A stretch of 64,000 nt of DNA from Kitasatospora setae KM-6054. GTDB taxonomy: Bacteria > Actinomycetota > Actinomycetes > Streptomycetales > Streptomycetaceae. The stretch covers positions 5,518,001 through 5,582,000 of the forward strand of contig NC_016109.1 in NCBI RefSeq assembly GCF_000269985.1. The letters run 5' to 3'. The notes beneath the pieces were generated by a model. It was not told the DNA's origin. It was given only the letters and a program-made list of their open reading frames with translations, and ran no database searches. This document shows, piece after piece, positions 17,133 to 26,206 of the stretch. The position numbers and the translations under genes were made by a program. Position 1 is the first letter of the stretch. Every line of letters begins with the position of its first letter.

Positions 17133-18425
17133 ATGATGCGTACGCGCCCGCTGAAGGTGGCGTTGCTGGGCTGTGGTGTGGTGGGCTCCGAGGTGGCGCG
17201 CATCATGACGACGACGGCCGACGACCTCGCCGCGCGCATCGGCGCCCCGGTCGAGCTCGCCGGCATCGCGGTCCGCCGGCCCGGGCGCCCGCGCCCCGGG
17301 GCCCCCGAGCACCTGCTCACCACCGACGCCGAGGCGCTGGTCGGCCGCGGCGACATCGACGTGGTGATCGAGGTGGTGGGCGGCATCGAGCCGTCCAAGT
17401 CGCTGATCCTGAAAGCCTTCGAGGGCGGCGCCTCGGTCGTCTCGGCCAACAAGGCGCTGCTCGCCAAGGACGGCGCCGAACTGCACGCCGCGGCCGCCGC
17501 GGCCGGCGTCGACCTGTACTACGAGGCCGCCGTCGCCGGGGCGATCCCGCTGCTGCGCCCGCTGCGCGAGTCGCTGGCCGGCGACAAGGTGAACCGGGTG
17601 CTGGGCATCGTCAACGGCACCACCAACTTCATCCTCGACAAGATGGACTCCACCGGCGCCGGGTACTCCGAGGCGCTGGAGGAGGCCACCGCGCTGGGCT
17701 ACGCCGAGGCCGACCCGACCGCCGACGTGGAGGGCTTCGACGCCGCCGCCAAGGCCGCCATCCTGGCCGGGATCGCCTTCCACACCAAGGTCACCGCCGC
17801 GGACGTCTACCGCGAGGGCATCACCGAGGTCACCGCCGCCGACATCGCCTCCGCCCGCCAGATGGGCTGCGTGGTCAAGCTGCTGGCGATCTGCGAGCGG
17901 GCCGCCGACGGCGCCTCGGTCACCGCCCGGGTGCACCCGGCGATGATCCCGCTCAGCCACCCGCTGGCGTCCGTCCGGGAGGCGTACAACGCGGTCTTCG
18001 TCGAGGCCGAGGCGGCCGGCCGGCTGATGTTCTACGGCCCCGGCGCGGGCGGCGCCCCGACCGCCTCCGCGGTCCTCGGCGACCTGGTCGCGGTCTGCCG
18101 CAACAAGCTGAACGGCGCCACCGGCCCCGGCGACTCGGTCTACGCCCAGCTGCCCGCCAAGGCGATGGACCAGGTGGTCACCCGCTACCACGTCAGCCTC
18201 GACGTGGACGACCGCGCGGGCGTGCTCGCCCAGGTCGCCTCGGTCTTCGCCGAGCACGGCGTCTCCATCGACACCGTGCGCCAGCAGGGCCGCGACGGCG
18301 ACGCCGCGCTCGTCGTGGTCACCCACCGCGCCACCGACGCCGCCCTGTCGGCGACGGTCGACAAGCTCCGCGCACTGGACAGCGTGCGCGACGTGGCCAG
18401 CATCATGCGGGTCGAAGGGGAATAG
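17133..18425 (+). CDS. hom: Homoserine dehydrogenase
   Basis: This 430-residue enzyme reduces aspartate semialdehyde to homoserine, the branch point toward threonine and methionine. LKVALLGCGVVGSEVA is the Rossmann dinucleotide motif, SANKALLAKDG and YYEAAVAGAIPLL are substrate-site segments, and VNGTTNFILDKM is the family signature. A C-terminal ACT domain (HVSLDVDDRAGVLAQVASVF) probably senses threonine. ATG 17133 is followed by a second ATG; GGAG sits five bases upstream. The 132 bases between lysA and hom are G/C-rich with only a short GTCCC/GGGAC hairpin visible. thrC begins ten bases after the stop. Confidence 0.97.
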   Translation: MMRTRPLKVALLGCGVVGSEVARIMTTTADDLAARIGAPVELAGIAVRRPGRPRPGAPEHLLTTDAEALVGRGDIDVVIEVVGGIEPSKSLILKAFEGGASVVSANKALLAKDGAELHAAAAAAGVDLYYEAAVAGAIPLLRPLRESLAGDKVNRVLGIVNGTTNFILDKMDSTGAGYSEALEEATALGYAEADPTADVEGFDAAAKAAILAGIAFHTKVTAADVYREGITEVTAADIASARQMGCVVKLLAICERAADGASVTARVHPAMIPLSHPLASVREAYNAVFVEAEAAGRLMFYGPGAGGAPTASAVLGDLVAVCRNKLNGATGPGDSVYAQLPAKAMDQVVTRYHVSLDVDDRAGVLAQVASVFAEHGVSIDTVRQQGRDGDAALVVVTHRATDAALSATVDKLRALDSVRDVASIMRVEGE

Positions 18426-18435
18426 GAAAACCGGT

Positions 18436-19533
18436 ATGAACGCCATTGCCGAAAGCACCGCCCGAGGCAGCCACACCCACCAGTGGCGCGGCCTCATCGA
18501 GGAGTACCGCGACCGCCTCCCGGTCTCCGACTCCACCCCCGTGGTGACCCTGCTGGAGGGCGGCACGCCGCTCGTCCCCGCCCAGGTGCTCTCCGAGCGC
18601 ACCGGCTGCGACGTCTACCTCAAGGTCGAGGGCGCCAACCCGACCGGCTCCTTCAAGGACCGCGGGATGACGATGGCCATCTCCAAGGCCAAGGAGGACG
18701 GCGCGCAGGCCGTCATCTGCGCGTCCACCGGCAACACCTCGGCCTCCGCCGCCGCCTACGCGGTGCGGGCCGGGATGGTCTCCGCCGTGCTCGTCCCGCA
18801 GGGCAAGATCGCCCTCGGCAAGATGGGCCAGGCGCTGGTGCACGGCGCCAAGATCCTGCAGGTCGACGGCAACTTCGACGACTGCCTGACGCTGGCCCGC
18901 GAGCTCTCCGAGAAGTACCCGGTGGCGCTGGTCAACTCGGTCAACCCGGTCCGCATCGAGGGCCAGAAGACCGCCGCCTTCGAGATCGTCGACATGCTCG
19001 GCGACGCCCCCGACCTGCACGTCCTGCCGGTCGGCAACGCGGGCAACATCACCGCCTACTGGAAGGGCTACCGCGAGTACGCGGCGGACGGCCTGGCCAC
19101 CCGCACCCCCCGGATGTGGGGCTTCCAGGCGTCCGGCTCGGCCCCGATCGTGGACGGCGCGCCGGTGCTCAAGCCGCAGACCATCGCCACCGCGATCCGG
19201 ATCGGCAACCCGGCCTCCTGGGACTACGCGCTGGCCGCCCGGGACGAGTCCGGCGGCCTGATCGACAAGGTGACGGACCGTCAGATCCTGGCCGCCTACC
19301 GCCTGTTGGCCGCGCAGGAGGGCGTCTTCGTGGAGCCCGCCTCCGCCGCCTCGGTGGCCGGCCTGCTGGCCAAGGCCGAGGCCGGCCTGGTCGACCCCGG
19401 CCAGCGGATCGTCTGCACCGTCACCGGCAACGGCCTCAAGGACCCGGACTGGGCGGTGGCCGGCGCGCCGCAGCCGCAGGTCGTCCCGATCGACCCGGAG
19501 GCGGCCGCCCGCCGCCTCGGGCTGCTCGACTGA
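18436..19533 (+). CDS. thrC: Threonine synthase
   Basis: This 365-residue PLP enzyme converts O-phosphohomoserine to threonine. GANPTGSFKDRGMTMAI carries the Schiff-base lysine, CASTGNTSASAAAYAVRAG is the phosphate-binding region, and LPVGNAGNITAYWKGY contacts the cofactor. Length fits the short bacterial threonine synthase class. It begins ten bases after hom, so the two are very probably one transcript. A strong terminator follows, separating it from thrB. Confidence 0.97.
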   Translation: MNAIAESTARGSHTHQWRGLIEEYRDRLPVSDSTPVVTLLEGGTPLVPAQVLSERTGCDVYLKVEGANPTGSFKDRGMTMAISKAKEDGAQAVICASTGNTSASAAAYAVRAGMVSAVLVPQGKIALGKMGQALVHGAKILQVDGNFDDCLTLARELSEKYPVALVNSVNPVRIEGQKTAAFEIVDMLGDAPDLHVLPVGNAGNITAYWKGYREYAADGLATRTPRMWGFQASGSAPIVDGAPVLKPQTIATAIRIGNPASWDYALAARDESGGLIDKVTDRQILAAYRLLAAQEGVFVEPASAASVAGLLAKAEAGLVDPGQRIVCTVTGNGLKDPDWAVAGAPQPQVVPIDPEAAARRLGLLD

Positions 19534-19557
19534 CGGCGCCGGACCCGGCGTCACCCC

Positions 19558-19594
19558 GGCGAGCGGCCGGCCCACTCCGGGCCGGCCGCTCGCC
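19558..19594 (+). terminator. Rho-independent terminator after thrC
   Basis: GGCGAGCGGCCGGCCC (19558-19573), loop ACTCC and GGGCCGGCCGCTCGCC make a perfect 16-base stem. GCCGTTTT follows. It should end the lysA/hom/thrC transcript. Confidence 0.88.
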
Positions 19595-19692
19595 GCCGTT
19601 TTCCGGTCAGCCGGGCGTCGCTTTTCCGCTGCCCGGGGCAACACGGAAGATCCGAGCCGGGCGGGGTGTACCACTCCGGAACCTCTCTTCGA

Positions 19693-19698
19693 TAGGCT
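19693..19698 (+). promoter_or_regulatory. Candidate -10 (TAGGCT) for thrB
   Basis: TAGGCT lies about 130 bases upstream of thrB and downstream of the thrC terminator, so it could provide an independent promoter. No clear -35 is visible. Confidence 0.35.
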
Positions 19699-19830
19699 GG
19701 ACCCCGGCGGGTCGCGCCGTGCCGCGCGCCCCCCTCTCCGAGCACCCCGCCGGCAGTACCGCCACCAGGCCCCGTCGTCCGGATCGCCCGGGCCTGAACT
19801 CCCCCCACCCTTCAGGAGTGTGTCCACCGC

Positions 19831-20748
19831 ATGGCCGGTCCCGCGTTCCGCGCCGCCGCCGTCCGGGTCCGCGTCCCCGCGACCAGCGCCAACCTCGGAC
19901 CCGGCTTCGACGCCTTCGGCCTCGCCCTGGGGCTCTACGACGACGTGGTGGTCCGGGTCGCCGACTCCGGCCTGACCGTGGACATCGCCGGCGAGGGCGC
20001 CGAGAACCTCGCCCGCGACGAGCGCCACCTGGTGGTCCGCTCGATGCGCGCCGCCTTCGACCGGCTCGGCGGCCAGCCGCGCGGCCTCGAAGTGGTCTGC
20101 GCCAACCGGATACCGCACGGCCGCGGCCTGGGCTCCTCGTCCGCCGCGATCTGCGCCGGCATCGTCGCCGCCCGCGCCGTCACCATCGGCGGCGCCTCCG
20201 CGCTCGGCGACGACGCGCTGCTCGCCCTCGCCTCCGAGCTGGAGGGCCACCCGGACAACGTCGCGGCCTGTCTGCGCGGCAACTTCACGGTGGCCTGGAC
20301 CGAGGACGGCGGGGCCCGCACCGTCACGCTCGACCCCTCCGACCGGGTCGTGCCGGTCGTGTTCATCCCCTCCACCGAGGTGCTCACCGAGGCCGCCCGC
20401 GGCCTGCTGCCCAAGACCGTGCCGCTGGCCGACGCCGCGCTCAACGCGGGCCGCGCCGCCCTGCTGGTCGAGGCGCTGACCCGCCGCCCCGAGCTGCTGC
20501 TCGCCGCCACCGAGGACCGCCTGCACCAGGACTACCGGGCCTCCGCGATGCCGGACAGCGCCGCGCTGGTCGCCGCCCTGCGCTCGGAGGGCGTGCCCGC
20601 CGTCATCTCGGGTGCCGGACCGACCGTGCTCGCGCTCACCGACGAGGCCAGTGCGGTGAAGGTCCTCAACTTCGCCGGGGCGCAGTTCGCGGCGCACCGG
20701 CTGGAGCTGGACCGCACCGGCGCCACCGTCCTGCCGCTCGACATGTGA
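19831..20748 (+). CDS. thrB: Homoserine kinase
   Basis: This 305-residue GHMP-family kinase phosphorylates homoserine to give the ThrC substrate. VRVPATSANLGPGFDAFGLAL is the N-terminal GHMP motif, IPHGRGLGSSSAAICAG the ATP-binding loop, and GVPAVISGAGPTVLAL the C-terminal GHMP motif. ATG 19831 follows AGGAG (gtgtgtccacc between). It is separated from thrC by a strong terminator, so threonine pathway genes here form at least two transcription units. Confidence 0.96.
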   Translation: MAGPAFRAAAVRVRVPATSANLGPGFDAFGLALGLYDDVVVRVADSGLTVDIAGEGAENLARDERHLVVRSMRAAFDRLGGQPRGLEVVCANRIPHGRGLGSSSAAICAGIVAARAVTIGGASALGDDALLALASELEGHPDNVAACLRGNFTVAWTEDGGARTVTLDPSDRVVPVVFIPSTEVLTEAARGLLPKTVPLADAALNAGRAALLVEALTRRPELLLAATEDRLHQDYRASAMPDSAALVAALRSEGVPAVISGAGPTVLALTDEASAVKVLNFAGAQFAAHRLELDRTGATVLPLDM

Positions 20749-21258
20749 GACGGACACGATTGACAACCAAAGGGCTGGGGAATGTGTCAGGGGGTAGGTA
20801 GTGTTAACCTCATTGCTGCACCAGATGCCCTCCGGGCGCCGGTGCGACGCATCCCGATCCCGTTCCCCCGTCCGCACGGGGGCCGGAAGCTCGGGAGCAC
20901 GATTCTCCGGGAGCTCGCCACACCGCGTACGCAGCCTGCCTGCGCAAGTGGGGCCCATCCCGAAGCCGTGACGGTACCGGACTCCCACCCCCAGCCTCCG
21001 CACTGAGGCCAGGCCCGGGTGGGGCCCGCAGCCGCCGTGCGACGGGGGCCCGGGCATCGACAGGCGCAGCGAGGTCGGCACCAGAACCGGCCGTCCGCGC
21101 CGCTTCGCACCACAGTGCACCGCACTTCGCAGCTCCCCGGAAGGACCAGCCTTCCGCGGGAATCCAGCCCCTGACCAGCGCGAAGAGACGCTGGACAGGA
21201 CAGCACAACCGGTCGCCGTGCCAGACAGGCCGACGTCCGCTCCAGGGAAGGACCCTTA
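20749..21258 (+). promoter_or_regulatory. Long 5' leader region of rho
   Basis: 510 bases separate thrB from rho. TAGTGT at 20799-20804 is a candidate -10, and TTGACA at 20760-20765 is too far from it (33 bases) to be its -35. The region holds C-rich, G-poor tracts (for example around 20866-20880 and 20990-21000) and a hairpin CCCCCGT/ACGGGGG near 20867-20884. Such a leader would suit autogenous control by Rho, which is known for rho in other bacteria; here it is inference. A 74-codon frame from 20782 overlaps the candidate -10 and is not called. Confidence 0.5.
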
Positions 21259-23355
21259 GTGAGCGACACCACCGATCTGATGGGCGCGCGCCCGGACGCC
21301 GAGGCGTCGGACGCGGCAGCCCCTGCGGCTCCGGCGCGACGCCGTCGTACCGCCGCCGCCGGCCTGGACGGCCTGGTGCTGACCGAGCTCCAGAAGCTCG
21401 CCTCGTCCCTCGGGATCAGCGGTACCGGGCGGCTGCGCAAGAGCCAGCTGATCGAGGCCATCAAGGAGAAGAGCGGCGGCGACCCGCTGCTCGCGGGGGC
21501 CCCGGCCGCCGCTCCGGCCGCCAAGAAGGCCACCAAGGCCGCCGCCCCCGCCGCCGAGGCCGCCGAGACCGCTCCGGCCGCTCCGGCCGCGGAGAAGCAG
21601 CCGGCCCGCCGCACCCGCGCCACCGCCGTCACCGGCGAGCCGCAGGCGCAGATCGAGATCCCGGTGCAGGCCGCCGCCGAGACCGCGGCCGCCACCGCCC
21701 GGGCCGAGCGCCCGCGCCGCCGGGCCACCGCCGCGGCCGGCGCCCCGACCGCCGAGGTCGCGGCCACCGCCACCGCCACCGAGCAGGCCCCCGCCGAGGC
21801 CAAGGCCGAGGCCCAGCGCCCGGCCGCCGCCGAGGGCGAGGCCCGCCCCGAGCGCCGCGAGCGCCGGGACCGCCGCGAGCGCGGCGAGCGCCCCGAGGCC
21901 CCCGCGGCCGAGGCCGACGGCGAGATCCGCGAGTCCCGCCGGGACCGCCGCAACCGCCGCGAGCGCGACCGCACCGACCGCCAGCAGGGCGGCGAGCGCC
22001 AGCAGCAGGACGGCGGCCAGGGCCGCCAGCAGCAGAACCAGCAGCAGGGCGGCGGCCAGCAGCAGGGCGGCGGCAACGCCCACCAGCAGCAGGGCGGTTA
22101 CGAGGACGACGAGTTCGGCGGCCGCGGTGGCCGTCGCGGCCGCTACCGCGACCGCCGCGGCCGTCGCCGCGAGGGCGGCTTCGAGGGCCAGGGCGGCCCC
22201 GAGGTCCCGCTGAGCGACGACGACGTCCTGATCCCCGTCGCGGGCATCCTGGACATCCTCGACAACTACGCCTTCGTCCGGACCTCGGGCTACCTGCCCG
22301 GCCAGAACGACGTCTACGTCTCGCTGGCCCAGGTCCGCAAGCACGGCCTGCGCAAGGGCGACGCCATCACCGGCGCGGTCCGCCAGCCGAAGGACGGCGA
22401 GCGCCGCGAGAAGTTCAACGCCATGGTGCGGCTGGACTCCGTCAACGGCATGGACCCGGACAGCGGCCGCGGCCGCCCCGAGTTCGGCAAGCTGACCCCG
22501 CTGTACCCGCAGGAGCGCCTGCGCCTGGAGACCGACCCGGGCGTGCTGACCACCCGGATCATCGACCTGGTGTCGCCGATCGGCAAGGGCCAGCGCGGTC
22601 TGATCGTGGCCCCGCCGAAGACCGGCAAGACCATGATCATGCAGGCGATCGCCAACGCGATCACCCACAACAACCCCGAGTGCCACCTGATGGTCGTCCT
22701 GGTCGACGAGCGTCCGGAAGAGGTCACCGACATGCAGCGGTCGGTGAAGGGCGAGGTCATCTCCTCGACCTTCGACCGCCCGGCCGAGGACCACACCACC
22801 GTCGCCGAGCTCGCCATCGAGCGCGCCAAGCGCCTGGTGGAGCTGGGCCACGACGTGGTGATCCTGCTCGACTCGATCACCCGCCTGGGCCGCGCCTACA
22901 ACCTGGCCGCGCCCGCCTCCGGCCGCATCCTGTCCGGCGGTGTCGACTCGACCGCGCTGTACCCGCCGAAGAAGTTCTTCGGCGCCGCGCGCAACATCGA
23001 GAACGGCGGCTCGCTGACCATCCTCGCCACCGCGCTGGTCGACACCGGCTCCCGGATGGACGAGGTGATCTTCGAGGAGTTCAAGGGCACCGGCAACATG
23101 GAGCTCAAGCTCGACCGGAAGCTCTCGGACAAGCGCATCTTCCCCTCCGTCGACGTGGACGCCTCCGGCACCCGCAAGGAGGAGATCCTGCTCGGCCACG
23201 AGGAGCTCGCCATCACCTGGAAGCTCCGCCGGGTCCTGCACGCCCTGGACTCGCAGCAGGCGATCGAGCTGCTGCTGGACAAGATGAAGCAGACCAAGTC
23301 GAACGCCGAGTTCCTGATGCAGATCGCCAAGAACACCCCCGGCTCGGGCGACTGA
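21259..23355 (+). CDS. rho: Transcription termination factor Rho
   Basis: This 698-residue hexameric RNA-dependent ATPase terminates transcription. The N-terminal Rho domain (LTELQKLASSLGISGTGRLRKSQLIEAIK) is followed by an insertion at about residues 75-315 rich in Ala/Glu/Arg, then Gln/Gly/Arg (QQQNQQQGGGQQQGGG and GGRGGRRGRYRDRRGRR). The RNA-binding fold (VAGILDILDNYAFVRTSGYL) comes next. The ATPase core has GLIVAPPKTGKTMIMQ (Walker A near residue 450), DERPEEVTDM and DVVILLDSITRLGRAYN. Actinobacterial Rho proteins have such insertions, which make them about 280 residues longer than E. coli Rho. GTG 21259 follows GGAAGGA. Confidence 0.97.
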   Translation: MSDTTDLMGARPDAEASDAAAPAAPARRRRTAAAGLDGLVLTELQKLASSLGISGTGRLRKSQLIEAIKEKSGGDPLLAGAPAAAPAAKKATKAAAPAAEAAETAPAAPAAEKQPARRTRATAVTGEPQAQIEIPVQAAAETAAATARAERPRRRATAAAGAPTAEVAATATATEQAPAEAKAEAQRPAAAEGEARPERRERRDRRERGERPEAPAAEADGEIRESRRDRRNRRERDRTDRQQGGERQQQDGGQGRQQQNQQQGGGQQQGGGNAHQQQGGYEDDEFGGRGGRRGRYRDRRGRRREGGFEGQGGPEVPLSDDDVLIPVAGILDILDNYAFVRTSGYLPGQNDVYVSLAQVRKHGLRKGDAITGAVRQPKDGERREKFNAMVRLDSVNGMDPDSGRGRPEFGKLTPLYPQERLRLETDPGVLTTRIIDLVSPIGKGQRGLIVAPPKTGKTMIMQAIANAITHNNPECHLMVVLVDERPEEVTDMQRSVKGEVISSTFDRPAEDHTTVAELAIERAKRLVELGHDVVILLDSITRLGRAYNLAAPASGRILSGGVDSTALYPPKKFFGAARNIENGGSLTILATALVDTGSRMDEVIFEEFKGTGNMELKLDRKLSDKRIFPSVDVDASGTRKEEILLGHEELAITWKLRRVLHALDSQQAIELLLDKMKQTKSNAEFLMQIAKNTPGSGD

Positions 23356-23372
23356 GACCGGTAGCGCCACCC

Positions 23373-23410
23373 GAGGACCCCGTACCGCCGCGAGGCGGTG
23401 CGGGGTCCTC
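23373..23410 (+). terminator. Terminator after rho
   Basis: GAGGACCCCGTACCGCC (23373-23389), loop GCGA and GGCGGTGCGGGGTCCTC form a 17-base stem with one wobble pair, followed by CGCTTT. Confidence 0.85.
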
Positions 23411-23526
23411 CGCTTTCCCGGCCCGGGCTCCCGGCCCCGCTTTCCCGGCCCCGGGCCGGAAACCGATCACGGTCCGGGCAGGTCACTTATGCTCGAAAGG
23501 TCGGGTTCAGGGCGAGAAGAGGCGAT

Positions 23527-24639
23527 ATGGGCGAGAAGACCGGGCGCCGCACCCCCCGCCGCCGCGGGCTGCGGATCGCGCTGTTCACGCTGGCCGGCCT
23601 CGTCCTGGTCGGCGCCGGACTGGGCGGCGTCGCCTACTGGAAGCTGAACGGGAACATCCACAGCGTCGACATCTCCGGGCAGCTCGGCACCGCCCGGCCA
23701 CCCGCCTCCACCGGCGGCGCGTTCAACGTGCTGGTGCTGGGCTCCGACTCGCGCTCCGGCGCCAACGGGAGCCTGGCGGGCGGCGACACCGGCGACACCG
23801 CCCGCTCCGACACCGCGATGGTGGTGCACGTCAACCAGGCCCACACCGCCGCCTCGGTGGTCTCGATACCGCGCGACACCCTGGTGTCCCGGCCGGCCTG
23901 CACCGCCCCCGACGGCAAGCCGGTCGCCGCCGCCCGCAGCGCGATGTTCAACTCCGCGTACGAGGTCGGCGGCCCGGTCTGCGCGGTGAAGACCGCCGAG
24001 CAGCTCACCGGGATGCGGATGGACCACTTCGTCGAGGTGGACTTCGCCGGGTTCGCCGCGCTGGTCGACGCGATCGGCGGGGTGGACGTCACCACCACGG
24101 TGCCGATCGACGACCAGGACAGCGGGCTGCGCCTCGACGCCGGCACCCACCACCTGGGCGGCGAGCAGGCGCTGGCCTTCGTCCGGACCAGGCACGGCGT
24201 CGGCGACGGCAGCGACCTGGGCCGGATCGAGCTGCAGAAGGAGATGGTCAAGGCCATGCTCGGGCAGGTCGGCTCGCTCGGCCTCTCCTCCAACCCGGTC
24301 GCGATGTGGCAGCTCGGCGACCGGCTCACCAGCGCGCTCACCACCGACTCCGACCTGGCCTCGGTCGGCTCGCTGGTCGGCATGGCGCAGACCCTGAAGA
24401 AGATCGGGCCCGAGCAGCTCACCATGGTCACCCTGCCGGTGGCGTACGCGGCCAGCGACCCCAACCGGGTCGTCCCGAAGACCCCGGACGCCCCGCAGCT
24501 GTGGGCCGCGCTGCGCACCGACGGGGCGGTGCCGGCCTCGGTGCTGCGGGAGCAGCCGGCCAATCCGGCCCAGGCGTCCCCGTCCGCGCAGGCGTCCCCG
24601 TCGGCCCGGGCGACCTCGGTGCGTGGGGGAGCGGAATAG
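23527..24639 (+). CDS. LytR-CpsA-Psr (LCP) family cell-wall ligase
   Basis: This 370-residue protein has a short basic cytoplasmic N-terminus, one membrane segment (about residues 16-39, LRIALFTLAGLVLVGAGLGGVAYW) and an extracellular LCP domain. Family motifs are FNVLVLGSDSRSG, RSDTAMVVHVN, ASVVSIPRDTLV with the conserved Arg and Asp, FAALVDAIGGVDV, and GGEQALAFVRTRHG. LCP proteins transfer undecaprenyl-linked glycopolymers to peptidoglycan. The tail is a repetitive ASPSAQASPSA segment. TATGCT at 23488-23493 is a possible -10. The WecA-type transferase at 30132 could make the lipid-linked precursors. Confidence 0.93.
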   Translation: MGEKTGRRTPRRRGLRIALFTLAGLVLVGAGLGGVAYWKLNGNIHSVDISGQLGTARPPASTGGAFNVLVLGSDSRSGANGSLAGGDTGDTARSDTAMVVHVNQAHTAASVVSIPRDTLVSRPACTAPDGKPVAAARSAMFNSAYEVGGPVCAVKTAEQLTGMRMDHFVEVDFAGFAALVDAIGGVDVTTTVPIDDQDSGLRLDAGTHHLGGEQALAFVRTRHGVGDGSDLGRIELQKEMVKAMLGQVGSLGLSSNPVAMWQLGDRLTSALTTDSDLASVGSLVGMAQTLKKIGPEQLTMVTLPVAYAASDPNRVVPKTPDAPQLWAALRTDGAVPASVLREQPANPAQASPSAQASPSARATSVRGGAE

Positions 24640-24763
24640 TCGGATCCGCCTCCCGGTTTGGGAAGAAGCGGGCAGTGCTGGCACACTGGTCCGTCGGTCC
24701 CGGTTCACGAGCGGCTGTCCAGCCCGCCGACCCGGTGCCCTCCCGAACAGCTAGGAGAATCCC

Positions 24764-24988
24764 TTGAAGTCCAACGTTCACCCGGACTACGTGCTCACCA
24801 AGGTCACCTGCACCTGTGGCAACGAGTTCACCACTCGCTCGACCGAGACCAGCGGCGAGATCCGCGCCGAGGTCTGCTCGAACTGCCACCCGTTCTACAC
24901 CGGCAAGCAGAAGATCCTCGACACCGGTGGCCGCGTGGCCCGCTTCGAGGCGCGCTTCGGCAAGAAGCTCTCCGGCGGCAAGGCCTAG
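24764..24988 (+). CDS. rpmE: 50S ribosomal protein L31 (zinc-binding type)
   Basis: The 74-residue L31 protein starts at TTG 24764 with AGGAGA five bases upstream. It keeps four cysteines in CTCG and CSNCHPFY, so it is the zinc-containing form rather than the Cys-less paralogue that bacteria induce under zinc starvation. The end GGRVARFEARFGKK is family-typical. It lies between the LCP gene and prfA; a large hairpin follows. Confidence 0.96.
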   Translation: MKSNVHPDYVLTKVTCTCGNEFTTRSTETSGEIRAEVCSNCHPFYTGKQKILDTGGRVARFEARFGKKLSGGKA

Positions 24989-24997
24989 CGCTTCCAC

Positions 24998-25050
24998 GGC
25001 GCCGGTCTCGGACGCTCCCGTGCTCTGCACGGGGCGTCCGGGCCGGCGCC
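24998..25050 (+). terminator. Terminator after rpmE
   Basis: GGCGCCGG...CGGACGC...CCCGTGC at 24998-25023 pairs with GCACGGGGCGTCCGGGCCGGCGCC at 25027-25050, with small internal bulges. It is a long stable hairpin before prfA. Confidence 0.75.
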
Positions 25051-25111
25051 GTTCGCGTCCCCCGCTTTTCGCACGTTCCCCCCGGCACACTCACGGAAGT
25101 AGGACCGACCG

Positions 25112-26188
25112 ATGTTCGAGGCAGTCGAAGAGCTCCTCGTCGAGCACGCCGACCTCGAAAAGAGGCTGGCCGACCCGTCGGTGCACGCCGACCAGGCGAA
25201 CGCCCGCAAGCTGGCCAAGCGCTACGCCGAGCTGACCCCGATCACCCGGACGTACCTGGCCTGGCGGCAGGCCGGCGAGGACATCGTCGCCGCGCGCGAA
25301 CTCGCCACCGAGGACCCGGACTTCATCGCCGAGGCGAAGGCGTCCGAGGCCCGCCAGGACGAGCTGACCGAGGAGCTGCGGCTGCTGCTGGTGCCGCGCG
25401 ACCCCAACGACGACAAGGACGTCATCCTGGAGGTCAAGGCGGGCGAGGGCGGCGAGGAGTCCGCGCTGTTCGCCGGCGACCTGCTGCGGATGTACCTGCG
25501 CTACGCGGAGCGGGTCGGCTGGAAGACCGAGCTGATCGACGCCAACGAGTCCGACCTCGGCGGCTACAAGGACGTCTCGGTGGCGGTGAAGACCCGCGGC
25601 AGCGCGGAGCCCGGCCAGGGCGTCTGGGCGCGGCTGAAGTACGAGGGCGGCGTGCACCGGGTGCAGCGGGTGCCCGCGACCGAGTCGCAGGGCCGGATCC
25701 ACACCTCCGCCGCGGGCGTGCTGGTCACCCCCGAGGCCGAGGAGGTCGAGGTCGAGATCCACGCCAACGACCTGCGGATCGACGTCTACCGCTCGTCCGG
25801 CCCCGGCGGCCAGTCGGTGAACACCACCGACTCCGCGGTCCGGATCACCCACCTGCCGACCGGTATCGTGGCGTCCTGCCAGAACGAGAAGAGCCAGCTG
25901 CAGAACAAGGAGCAGGCGATGCGCATCCTGCGTTCGCGGCTGCTGGCCGCCGCGCAGGAGGAGGCCGAGCGGGAGGCGTCCGACGCCCGCCGCAGCCAGG
26001 TGCGCACCGTGGACCGCTCCGAGCGGATCCGGACGTACAACTTCCCGGAGAACCGGATCTCCGACCACCGCACCGGGTTCAAGTCGTACAACCTGGACCA
26101 GGTGCTGGACGGCGACCTCAACGCCGTGATCCAGTCCTGCGTGGACGCCGACGCCGCGGCCAAGCTGGCCGCCGCCCAGGAGAACTGA
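25112..26188 (+). CDS. prfA: Peptide chain release factor 1
   Basis: This 358-residue class I release factor ends translation at UAA and UAG. VYRSSGPGGQSVNTTDSAVRI contains the catalytic GGQ loop at about residues 231-233. The N-terminal coiled region and the domain 2 element following VHRVQRVPATESQGRIHTS match RF1, and the codon-recognition loop should lie in that domain. FPENRISDHRTGFKSYNLD near the C-terminus is typical. prmC, whose product methylates this GGQ glutamine, begins 18 bases downstream. Confidence 0.97.
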   Translation: MFEAVEELLVEHADLEKRLADPSVHADQANARKLAKRYAELTPITRTYLAWRQAGEDIVAARELATEDPDFIAEAKASEARQDELTEELRLLLVPRDPNDDKDVILEVKAGEGGEESALFAGDLLRMYLRYAERVGWKTELIDANESDLGGYKDVSVAVKTRGSAEPGQGVWARLKYEGGVHRVQRVPATESQGRIHTSAAGVLVTPEAEEVEVEIHANDLRIDVYRSSGPGGQSVNTTDSAVRITHLPTGIVASCQNEKSQLQNKEQAMRILRSRLLAAAQEEAEREASDARRSQVRTVDRSERIRTYNFPENRISDHRTGFKSYNLDQVLDGDLNAVIQSCVDADAAAKLAAAQEN

Positions 26189-26206
26189 GCCTAAGGGGCC
26201 CGAGGG

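Noticed and set aside
20760..20765. TTGACA as the -35 of rho
   Set aside because: The nearest convincing -10 (TAGTGT) is 33 bases away, outside the normal spacing.
20782..21006. A 74-codon upstream frame in the rho leader
   Set aside because: It overlaps the candidate -10, lacks a ribosome binding site and has no recognisable composition of a real protein.
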